Source: Candidatus Aminicenantota bacterium (GTDB lineage Bacteria; Acidobacteriota; Aminicenantia; Aminicenantales; Saccharicenantaceae). From it: a stretch of DNA of 6,456 bases. A model generated the notes under the pieces. That model had not been told where the DNA came from and made no database searches. It was given only the letters and a program-made list of their open reading frames with translations. Positions within the stretch are counted from its first letter, which is position 1. Every line of letters starts with the position of its first letter. The DNA lies in the NCBI GenBank assembly GCA_026393955.1, contig JAPKZE010000182.1:1-6456 (forward strand), in the 5' to 3' direction. Positions 1 through 6,456 of this stretch are shown one piece after another. A program made the position numbers and the translations under genes.

Positions 1-966
1 CTCACGGTTATCGATGACGACCGCGGCGAGATTTCGGATATCCCGGCCGGAAAGCCGCTCGCCATGTTGCTCGACGACCCGCCGAACCGTCCTTTGCAAG
101 TCGGCGGCGACGAAGGACCGGAAAGGCGGCACGGCGCCGGGACGGGCGGCAAGGGTGTAGAGGAGATGCGGGGCGTCACGGGGCACGGGGCGCAGACGCT
201 CGGGCATGGGCTCGGCCAGGGCCAGCCGGCACTCGAGGGCGACGATCGTCCCCCGGTCCCGGAGCTTTTCGAGGAGGCCGTCGCGCTTGCCGCGCAACCG
301 GACCCGCCCCGTCGCGGAAGTCGTGAGCCCCGGGTCGTTCGGCAGGACGGCCAGAAAGGCCGCCTCGGCCCAGCTCAGCTCGTCGGGGCTCCGGCCGAAG
401 TAGAGCCACGAGGCCGCGTCGAGGCCGACGACGTTGCCGCCGAACGGCGCATGGGCCGCGAACAGGGCCAGGATCCCGGCCTTGGACAGGCTGGTCTCGA
501 GCCGCAGGGCCAGCCCGGCCTCGCGCAGCTTTTCGGCCAAGGTCCGGGGCCGGTTCTTCCGGGCCAGGCGGATGACCTGCATGGTGATCGTGCTCGCGCC
601 GCTCTCGACCCGGCCCGCCCGGATGTTCTGACGCACCGCCCGGGCCACGGCCAGGGGGTCGACGCCGGGATGGGCGAAAAAGCGCTTGTCCTCGAAACGG
701 ACGAGCACCTCGGCGAACCGTCGCGGGACACGTCCGCCCTGCGGGAAGCGCCACTGGCCGTCGGCGGCCGGCCGGGCCCCCATCAGCCGGCCCTCCGCGC
801 TGAACAGCACCGGCGAAACGGGATCGTCGAAGCGGACGACGGGGACGGCCAGCCAGAGCAGAAGGAGAAGAAGGCAAACGCCGCCAAAGATGAGGAAGCG
901 GCGGCGTTTGAGGAGGGGGACGTGTCCCTTTGGTACGTGTCCCCCGCTTTCGTTCCCCGCTTTCAT
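1..966 (-). CDS. pbpC: Penicillin-binding protein 1C, glycosyltransferase part (3'-partial)
   Basis: Bifunctional class A penicillin-binding protein that polymerises lipid II into glycan strands (GT51 domain) and, beyond the window, would cross-link them. I translated 322 codons without a stop from ATG at 966 to the left edge. A short cytoplasmic tail ending in KRRR (20-23) precedes a membrane segment (about 24-42), leaving the rest in the periplasm. The linker FDDP (46-49) and DGQWRFP (69-75) is typical of PBP1C. GT51 motifs are clear: EDKRFFAHPG with catalytic Glu92, GASTITMQ (123-130), and KLREA with the second catalytic Glu149. The 57-residue gap between the two glutamates equals that in PBP1b (E233/E290). 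HAPFGGN (172-178) and AASWLYFGR (184-192) follow. The transpeptidase domain begins near 283 (ADLQ, 288-291); its SxxK serine lies outside. The start is secure: it overlaps the upstream stop, and no other usual start codon lies between it and the membrane segment. No strong Shine-Dalgarno sequence precedes it, suggesting coupling to the macroglobulin gene. Confidence 0.95.
   Translation of the reverse strand, partial: MKAGNESGGHVPKGHVPLLKRRRFLIFGGVCLLLLLLWLAVPVVRFDDPVSPVLFSAEGRLMGARPAADGQWRFPQGGRVPRRFAEVLVRFEDKRFFAHPGVDPLAVARAVRQNIRAGRVESGASTITMQVIRLARKNRPRTLAEKLREAGLALRLETSLSKAGILALFAAHAPFGGNVVGLDAASWLYFGRSPDELSWAEAAFLAVLPNDPGLTTSATGRVRLRGKRDGLLEKLRDRGTIVALECRLALAEPMPERLRPVPRDAPHLLYTLAARPGAVPPFRSFVAADLQRTVRRVVEQHGERLSGRDIRNLAAVVIDNRE
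915..945. repeat. REP-like 31-bp palindrome with internal direct repeat
   Basis: On the plus strand the outer arms are GGGGGAC (915-921) and GTGTCCCCC ending at 945, giving a perfect 7-bp inverted repeat (GGGGGAC/GTCCCCC) around a 17-base loop. Inside it, ACGTGTCCC occurs twice (920-928 and 935-943), 15 bases apart in the same direction. It lies within pbpC codons 8-18 and encodes the repeated peptide GHVPKGHVP in the cytoplasmic tail. The architecture resembles REP elements mobilised by RAYT (IS200-like) transposases, and similar GGGACACGT-type repeats seem familiar from other bacterial genomes, but one copy in one window cannot prove this. It could also be a simple 15-bp duplication. As mRNA, the hairpin would sit at about nucleotides 22-52 of pbpC, where it could dampen initiation. 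Confidence 0.5.
963..966 (-). promoter_or_regulatory. ATGA stop/start overlap, probable translational coupling
   Basis: The macroglobulin TGA (965-963) and the pbpC ATG (966-964) share bases in an ATGA overlap. The sequence just upstream on the minus strand (gatcgagatcatcca) has only a weak purine stretch and no convincing Shine-Dalgarno core. Ribosomes ending on the macroglobulin probably re-initiate on pbpC, which would tie the two protein levels together. The overlap is seen directly; the coupling is inferred. Confidence 0.8.
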
Positions 967-3900
967 TGGATGATCTCGATCCACTGTCCCTTCGTGTTGC
1001 CGTGCAGGCCGGCGTCGTACATGGCTTCGACGGCGACGCCCGGCTGGTAATACCGGCCGCGATAGGAGGCGTTGAGAACGACCGTGAAGACCTTCTCCTG
1101 CCCGGCGTCGAGCCCGAAGTAGGTGAAGACGCGGTCGTCGCGGATGTCCTGGTAGTCGACGGCCGGGGCCGCCCCTCCGCCGAACCGGGGGTTCTTGATC
1201 TGGAAACCCGAAGCGACGAGATGCGTCAGGACGAGGTTCCTGAGCGGGTTCGGGGTCAGGTTCTTGATCCGGACCTCGGCGATAAGATCGAGCCCTTGCG
1301 CGATCGGGCCCGCCTCGAGGGCGTTCATCTTCATATCGCGCAGGCGGACGTCGATCGACAGGCCTTCCGCGGACGGCGTTTCGACGCCGGCCGCGGGCAC
1401 GCCGCGCCGATAGACGTTGACGTAAAGCGGCCCGGTCTCGGTATTGGCCACGGTGAGGGCCCGGCCCTTCATCGGGAAGACCGCGTACTCGCGCCGGTCG
1501 AACGGCGTCGCCGACTCGACCTCGACCGCCTTGTCCCCGTCCCAGGCGAACTTGTAGCGGAACGGCTTGACGCCCGCCCCGCCGTAAAAGGCGGCCAGGG
1601 CCATCAGGCCGAACGACGTTTCGTGCGTCGACAGCCAAAGGTCCGAGGCGAACGTCTTGGAGACGTCTTCGAGCCAGGCCCGCCCTTTTTCGGCCCGGCC
1701 CATCTGGACGAAGGCCCGGACGGCCAGGGCCTTGTCCCGGAACTCGGAGCCGAAGGTCTCGCTGTCGTCGCGATAGGGCTTGAACTCGAGCCTGGCCCGG
1801 TCGGCCAGATCGGCGGCCGCGTCGGCCTGACCGGTCATCTGGAAGGCCGCGGCCAGCATGAGCCCGGCCAGGCCGGGCAGGGCGGCGCTCTCCCGGAGCC
1901 TGTTCATGGCCCCGAGGTCGGGATCGCGGGCCAAGGCCAGCGCGAACAGCCGGAAGGACTGGGCCAGCTGAGCCGACGCGCCGCCGGTGACGAATCCGTT
2001 GGCCAGCATCTTCTGGTTCGCCCGCCAGGCGTCGAGCATGGAGGGGGGCACGTGATAGCCGAGGCGGGCCGCCTCGAGCAGGAACCAGCCGGCATAGATG
2101 CCCGTCCACTCGTGGCCCTCGCGATCGCCCGGCCAATACGAGAAGGCCCCGTTCATCATTTGGAAGGCCGGCAGCTTTTGGATGGCCGCCTTGACGTGCT
2201 CCTCGACCTCCTTGGCCTGCCGCTCGTCGAGCTTGACCAGGCTCTTGAGGTAGAGCTGGGGGAAGGCCGCCGAGAGCGTCTGTTCGAGGCAGCCGTGGGG
2301 ATACTGGATCAGAAAGTCGAGCCGCTTCTCCAGGTTGAGCGGCGGCAGGGAGGACGCTTCGAGGATGACGCTGTTGGTGTTCTCCAGCCCGAACGGCACA
2401 ACCTCCTTGGTCACGCTCTCGCCGGGCTTGACCTCGAGGCGCGTCGTCTGCGTGATGGCCGTGCTGCTGGCCAGAACGGGGATGGCGATAGCGTCTTCGA
2501 CGCGCTCGGCCCCTCCCGCCGCGCGGAAACGCACCTCCCCCGGACCGATGCCGCCCGTCGTTTTGAGGGCGAAGCTGACGATGTCGTCGCCGGGCCTGGC
2601 GAAGGCGACCGTCTTGCGGCGCTCGCCGACGACCTCGAGGAGCCCGTTCGTCTCCACCTCGACCGTGACCTCCTTGATCTCCGGCTTGGTGACGAAGACG
2701 GCGATGGGCATGACCACGTCCTCGCCGGGGCGGACGACCCGAGGCAGGGTGGCCAGGGTCATCAGGTCGCGCCGGACCGGGACGGATTTCTCGGCCAGGC
2801 CGAACGCGCCGCCGCGGCCGGCCACGACCATGACCCGGACGGCCCCGAAGTACTGCGGCATGGCCAGCTCGTGGACGGCGCTCGCGCCCGCCTTGAGCTC
2901 GAACGGCCCTTCGAACAGGGCGACCGGGGGGAACCGCCGCGGCTGCTTGGCCTTGTCGAGGGACGCGCCTTCTTCGCCGCCGCCGAGGGCCAGGATGCGG
3001 GCCATCTCGGCGCCGTAGGCCTCGGCGACGATGTCGAACAGGTCCCACGTCGAGACCCCGAGCGCCTCGCGGGCATAAAAGCCTTTGCGCAGGTCCGGCG
3101 TCGCGAACCGGGTCAGGCCGAGGAGCCCCTCGTCGACGACGGCCAGGGTGTAGGTCATGGGCCGGCCGCCGCTCTCGCGGACCTCGACCTTGAACGATTC
3201 CCTGGGCCGGATCTCGTCGGCCACCTTGACCACGGGCTCGAGCCGCGTCGCCGGGTCCTCGACGACGAGGGGAATGACCCCATAGAGCCGGATGGGCGTA
3301 TCGCTCGCCTTGTCCCGGTGCGGCTGGATGAGGGTGACGTGGACATAGACATTGGGGGTCATGGCCGCGGTGAGAGGGACCTCGAAGCGGTTCTCGCCCT
3401 TGACCGTGGACACCCAGAACTTGTCGAGGACGGACGTCCCGCTCTCGATCGAAACGAGGGCCCGGCCCTGGACGGCCTCGGGCAGGTAGATGACGGCCTT
3501 TTCCCCGACCTTGTAGGCGGGCTTGTCGGCGGTGAAGCTGAGCGACGTCGCTCCGGCCCCGCCTTCCTCCCGGGCCCGGCCGGCCCAGCCCGGCCAGTCG
3601 ACGTAGACGATCTGGCCCGCCGCGTGGCCGCTCACGGGGTCCTCGACGCGGATGAGGAAACGCCCCCAATCGGGGTAGCGGATCTGGAACGTCCACCGGC
3701 CGGCCCCGTCGCGGGTCGAGACCTCGGCCTTGAGCAGCGGCCGGGTCTGGACGCCGGCGACGTATTGGGCCAGGGATTCTCCGCTCCGGTCCCACCACCA
3801 CTTCCACTCGATCTTGTAGAGGGAGACGACGAGGCGGTCGCGGGAGACGGGTCGGCCGTCGGGGTCGACGCTGACGATCGAGACCTCCTGGTCCTTGTCG

Positions 3901-6456
3901 GTCACGAGCAGGTCGCGGGTCTCCTCGCCCTTGGGCGCCCGGACGCCCACGTAGGAATCGTACGGGTGGAACGGGAGCGAGAAGGTGTCGACGCTGAAGT
4001 CGCCGCTCTCCTCGAAGACGCGGCTGGTGAAGACGGCGTCGAGCAGGCCCGGGCTGGGCTGCTGGGGAGCGATGTCGATCCGGGCTTTGGCCCGCCCCTC
4101 GGCGTCGAGTGTCCCCTGGGCCACCTCGACCGTGGCGCCTTCGAACTCGCGGGCCGGGTCGTCGAAGCTGTAGTCCGGGAAGCGCTCGAACCGGGTCGGC
4201 CGCCGCACGAGCCGCGCCGACACGTCGAACTTCAGGTTCGCGGCGGGCGCGCCGTGGAGCCATTGGGCTGTGACAGCCGCCTCGAAAGGCATGTCCTTGC
4301 GCCGGAGGATGTCCCGCCCCGTTTCGAGCCCGATCTTGAGCCGGTTGGGCACGACCGTCTCGATCTTGAGGGTCTTGCTGAACGTCAGGCCGCCGACGAG
4401 GACACGGGCCTGCCAGTTCCCCGTCGGGGCGGCCTCGTCCGTCGCGATCCGGAAGGCGTAGAACGGCTCGACGACCTTATCGGGCTTGGCCGTCAGCACG
4501 ACCTGCCCCTGCGGATTGGCCAGCTCCAGGATGACCGGGTGTCCGGGCGGCAGGACCTTGTCCCGGTCGAACAGGGCGAAGGTCAGATGGAGCGTGTCGC
4601 CGGGGCGCCACACGCCGCGTTCGCCGTAGAGCAGGCCCTTGACGCCCCGCTCGGAGACCTCGCCGCCGACGTCGAAGTGGCTGAGCGGCAGCGCGCCTTC
4701 GCCGGCGATGCGGAGATAGCCGATATCGCCGCCGCCCTCGGCCGAGACATAGAAGGCCCGGTCCTTGAGGGCGAAGACGGCGAACCCGTTCCCGTCCGAG
4801 GTCGTCTCGCCGAGGAGCCGGTTCTGAAAGTCGTAGGCCCTGACCCGGAGACCGGGGAGCGGCCGGGCCGTGCCGAGGTCGGTCGTCACGACGTGCAGGG
4901 TGCCGCCCGGCTCGAGCTTGGCCACGAGCCCGATGTCGGAGGCGAAGAAATTGCGGCCGGCGACGGCCTCGCGGTTGTAGCGGGGGAAGTAATAGGCGTC
5001 CGCGCAGGGATCGTTGCGCCGGTTCCATTCGCCGGGACGGTCGCCGTAGCCTTCGTCGTTGTAATCCCAATCCGAGTAGCGCTCGTAGCCCGCGTCGTCC
5101 ATGTTCCGGAGAGGCGGCTCGGCGACGACCGGCTCCCCGCCGGCCGGGCAGGGGTAGGCCGAATTGCCGCGGTTGATGGACAGGACGATACGGAACAGGC
5201 TCCCCGGGTTCTCCTTGAACAGGGGCGTCACGTCGAGGTCGAAGCGCGTGGGACGGCCGGTCACGGCGGGATCGTCCGACAGAGGGACGGTCTTGCGCCA
5301 GAGATAGCGGCCGACCCGGGCCAGCTCGTCCGACCCCTCGAGGCTGTTGATCTGGAAGAACTGGGCCATGTTGCCCGGGTAGATCTGGAAGGCCGCGACC
5401 TGGACGCTCCGCAGGTTGACGGCCTCGATGGGCACGGTCAGCCGGTCCTTGCGCGGCAGGATGAGGCCGCGGCCGATGAAGCGGACCCGGGGCCGGAGGG
5501 ATTCGAAGCTGACGGTCCGGTCGACGCCGTCCTTGAGGCGCCGGTTGAGGTAGTTGCGGATGCCGGCGAGGACGCTGACCGGGACGTTGCCGAGGAACTC
5601 CTGGGTCGAATAGACCCGGACGACGTTGCCTTCGATCTCGAACGTCAGCGACCGCTTCTCGATGCGGATGAGCCCCTGGAGGCTCTGGTCCCGGGACAGG
5701 CTGTCGGAAAAACGGATGAGGACGTGCCGGGTCTCCCCGGCGGCCGCCTCGACGGACACCACCTCGAACGCGCCGAGGGCCGGCACGTCCACGGTCCGCC
5801 GGCCGCGGTTGTCGATGCGGATCGGGGCGCCGTCCCAGGTCAGAAGGACCGTCGAGGCCTCCTCCCTGCGGGCGATGTCCTTGACCGTGAAATAATGGGT
5901 CAACCCTTCCTGGGCGTGGCTCCACTCGACGGGCAGGGCTTTTCCGTCCTGCCCGGCTTCGAGGACCTTCTCGACCAGGGCCTTTTCCTCCATGTCGGCC
6001 GTGACGACGCGGCCGCGGAGGACCTGGGCCTGCGGCCGCTCCGGGTCCTCGGCGAACAGCCCCTCCAGCAGGACCTCCATGTCGGGCCGCACGACGCCGA
6101 AGCGGAACTCGAACTTGGCGAAGGCCTTGGGCAGGTCGAGGATCCGGCCCACGGCCAGGACGGCCCGGTACTCCTGGCCGGGCTTGAGCTCGCCCTTCGG
6201 GGTGAAGACGATCTCGCGGGGGCTTGTCCACTCCGCGGTCCCGTCGATCGCCGGCGAGAACTCGAACAGCCCCGCCGCGGCCTTCCCCGGGGTGCCGGCG
6301 TTGTCGACGAAGAGCACGCGCACGGGCGACTTGCGGAACATCGTCCCCGAGGTGAAGGCGCTGATGTAGCGGTACCATTCCTTCTCGCCTTCGGCTGCGG
6401 CCGGCTTCTTCGACCGGCAGCCCGCGAAACCGAGAAGGCAGACGGCGACGAGGATC
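963..6456 (-). CDS. Bacterial alpha-2-macroglobulin lipoprotein with thioester (5'-partial)
   Basis: Large periplasmic protease-trap protein of the alpha-2-macroglobulin family. The frame is open from the right edge (first full codon 6455-6453) to TGA at 965-963, giving 1830 residues in the window; residue numbers here count from that first codon. The start codon lies outside. Residues 1-12 are hydrophobic and end in GFAGC, a lipobox with Cys13, so an N-terminal lipid anchor is likely. The order seen is: N-terminal beta-domains from about residue 27; an acidic insert between Cys436 and Cys484; an MG2-type signature YGERGVWRPGD (610-620); a Trp-rich WKWWWD (884-889); bait-domain start TADKPAY (975-981); a short bait linker (about 1145-1176); the A2M domain from RFPPVALFEGPF (1174-1185); thioester CLEQ (Cys1389); an alpha-helical thioester domain to about 1640; and C-terminal domains ending in YRGRYYQPG and EAMYD. 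In the family, cleavage of the bait lets the thioester bind the attacking protease covalently. It is longer than E. coli YfhM (about 1650). The family is certain; the exact target is unknown. Confidence 0.96.
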   Translation of the reverse strand, partial: ILVAVCLLGFAGCRSKKPAAAEGEKEWYRYISAFTSGTMFRKSPVRVLFVDNAGTPGKAAAGLFEFSPAIDGTAEWTSPREIVFTPKGELKPGQEYRAVLAVGRILDLPKAFAKFEFRFGVVRPDMEVLLEGLFAEDPERPQAQVLRGRVVTADMEEKALVEKVLEAGQDGKALPVEWSHAQEGLTHYFTVKDIARREEASTVLLTWDGAPIRIDNRGRRTVDVPALGAFEVVSVEAAAGETRHVLIRFSDSLSRDQSLQGLIRIEKRSLTFEIEGNVVRVYSTQEFLGNVPVSVLAGIRNYLNRRLKDGVDRTVSFESLRPRVRFIGRGLILPRKDRLTVPIEAVNLRSVQVAAFQIYPGNMAQFFQINSLEGSDELARVGRYLWRKTVPLSDDPAVTGRPTRFDLDVTPLFKENPGSLFRIVLSINRGNSAYPCPAGGEPVVAEPPLRNMDDAGYERYSDWDYNDEGYGDRPGEWNRRNDPCADAYYFPRYNREAVAGRNFFASDIGLVAKLEPGGTLHVVTTDLGTARPLPGLRVRAYDFQNRLLGETTSDGNGFAVFALKDRAFYVSAEGGGDIGYLRIAGEGALPLSHFDVGGEVSERGVKGLLYGERGVWRPGDTLHLTFALFDRDKVLPPGHPVILELANPQGQVVLTAKPDKVVEPFYAFRIATDEAAPTGNWQARVLVGGLTFSKTLKIETVVPNRLKIGLETGRDILRRKDMPFEAAVTAQWLHGAPAANLKFDVSARLVRRPTRFERFPDYSFDDPAREFEGATVEVAQGTLDAEGRAKARIDIAPQQPSPGLLDAVFTSRVFEESGDFSVDTFSLPFHPYDSYVGVRAPKGEETRDLLVTDKDQEVSIVSVDPDGRPVSRDRLVVSLYKIEWKWWWDRSGESLAQYVAGVQTRPLLKAEVSTRDGAGRWTFQIRYPDWGRFLIRVEDPVSGHAAGQIVYVDWPGWAGRAREEGGAGATSLSFTADKPAYKVGEKAVIYLPEAVQGRALVSIESGTSVLDKFWVSTVKGENRFEVPLTAAMTPNVYVHVTLIQPHRDKASDTPIRLYGVIPLVVEDPATRLEPVVKVADEIRPRESFKVEVRESGGRPMTYTLAVVDEGLLGLTRFATPDLRKGFYAREALGVSTWDLFDIVAEAYGAEMARILALGGGEEGASLDKAKQPRRFPPVALFEGPFELKAGASAVHELAMPQYFGAVRVMVVAGRGGAFGLAEKSVPVRRDLMTLATLPRVVRPGEDVVMPIAVFVTKPEIKEVTVEVETNGLLEVVGERRKTVAFARPGDDIVSFALKTTGGIGPGEVRFRAAGGAERVEDAIAIPVLASSTAITQTTRLEVKPGESVTKEVVPFGLENTNSVILEASSLPPLNLEKRLDFLIQYPHGCLEQTLSAAFPQLYLKSLVKLDERQAKEVEEHVKAAIQKLPAFQMMNGAFSYWPGDREGHEWTGIYAGWFLLEAARLGYHVPPSMLDAWRANQKMLANGFVTGGASAQLAQSFRLFALALARDPDLGAMNRLRESAALPGLAGLMLAAAFQMTGQADAAADLADRARLEFKPYRDDSETFGSEFRDKALAVRAFVQMGRAEKGRAWLEDVSKTFASDLWLSTHETSFGLMALAAFYGGAGVKPFRYKFAWDGDKAVEVESATPFDRREYAVFPMKGRALTVANTETGPLYVNVYRRGVPAAGVETPSAEGLSIDVRLRDMKMNALEAGPIAQGLDLIAEVRIKNLTPNPLRNLVLTHLVASGFQIKNPRFGGGAAPAVDYQDIRDDRVFTYFGLDAGQEKVFTVVLNASYRGRYYQPGVAVEAMYDAGLHGNTKGQWIEIIQ
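2280..2291 (-). other. Thioester motif CLEQ of the macroglobulin
   Basis: The codons tgc-ctc-gaa-cag encode Cys-Leu-Glu-Gln at residues 1389-1392, in the context YPHGCLEQTLSAAFPQ, which matches the family's conserved thioester site. In the family, the Cys thiol and the Gln side chain form an internal thioester that covalently captures a protease after bait cleavage. Many bacterial paralogues (YfaS-type) have lost this motif; its presence here puts the protein in the active, thioester-bearing class. Confidence 0.95.
2928..3023 (-). other. Probable bait region of the macroglobulin
   Basis: Between the end of the bait-region domain (near Tyr1147) and the conserved RFPPV start of the A2M domain (1174) lies a low-complexity stretch of roughly 27 residues. 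It has a GGGEEGAS run followed by DKAKQPRR. It sits where the protease-cleaved bait lies in the family, and looks flexible and exposed. The basic cluster could be cut by trypsin-like enzymes. Limits are approximate and its function is inferred from position. Confidence 0.6.
6417..6456 (-). other. Lipoprotein signal peptide end and lipobox of the macroglobulin
   Basis: The first codons in the window read ILVAVCLLGFAGC and then RSKKPAAAEGEKE. This is a hydrophobic core, a lipobox with Cys at +1 (codon 6419-6417), and a charged, flexible tether. Phe at -3 is less common than Leu, but Ala -2 and Gly -1 fit. Lysine and arginine, not aspartate, follow the Cys, so under the E. coli Lol +2 rule there is no inner-membrane retention signal; that rule may not hold in this organism. 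The signal's basic start is cut off by the window edge. Confidence 0.85.

Noticed and set aside
176..877. 233-codon open frame on the minus strand as the downstream gene
   Set aside because: The frame beginning at 966 contains all the GT51 motifs with correct spacing, so this other frame is a shadow of pbpC.
915..945. Rho-independent terminator between the two genes
   Set aside because: The hairpin lies inside pbpC rather than at the junction and has no following run of T on the transcribed strand, so it is not a terminator.
64..1050. 328-codon open frame on the plus strand
   Set aside because: It is antisense to pbpC and the macroglobulin end, has a low-complexity Gly/Pro/Arg/Gln-rich translation, and is expected by chance in G+C-rich DNA.
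2335..3018. 227-codon open frame on the plus strand
   Set aside because: It is antisense to the bait and A2M domains, is rich in Ser/Thr/Arg/Pro, and has no recognisable motif.
6339..6341. ATG at 6341 as the start of the macroglobulin
   Set aside because: The same frame continues upstream to the window edge and encodes a hydrophobic signal, a lipobox Cys, and the conserved WYRYISAFTSG stretch, so this Met is internal.
4477..6378. 633-codon open frame on the minus strand
   Set aside because: It overlaps the macroglobulin in another frame, and its translation is mostly Arg, Pro and Gly with no domain signal. It is a composition artefact.

Overview
The window holds parts of two genes, both on the minus strand, and almost every base is coding. 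The DNA is very G+C-rich by eye, with strong G/C bias at third codon positions. Read in transcription order (right to left), a large bacterial alpha-2-macroglobulin lipoprotein gene occupies 6456 to 963. It is followed without a gap by the first 322 codons of a penicillin-binding protein 1C gene (pbpC), from 966 to the left edge. The macroglobulin gene lacks only its start and the first part of its signal peptide. The pbpC gene loses its transpeptidase active site and C-terminal part beyond base 1.

Both genes point to a Gram-negative (diderm) bacterium, because a lipid-anchored macroglobulin paired with PBP1C makes sense in a periplasm. The long macroglobulin (at least 1830 residues, with an acidic Tyr/Asp-rich insert) and the PBP1C form with a HAPFGGN motif remind me of proteins from Bacteroidota-like and Acidobacteriota/Aminicenantota-like lineages. 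The high G+C argues against a typical Bacteroidota genome. The phylum is inference and cannot be settled from this window.

The two genes overlap by 4 bases (ATGA), so they are almost certainly co-transcribed and probably translationally coupled. Family knowledge offers a joint role. The macroglobulin has an intact CLEQ thioester and would trap foreign proteases that breach the outer membrane, while PBP1C would make or repair peptidoglycan at the damage. This pairing is known from other bacteria (the E. coli yfhM-pbpC pair), so the module itself is not new.

The least explained structure is a short REP-like palindrome with an internal direct repeat (915-945), lying inside the first codons of pbpC. 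No RNA gene, CRISPR array, insertion sequence, terminator or intergenic promoter can be seen, and there is no non-coding stretch of any length.
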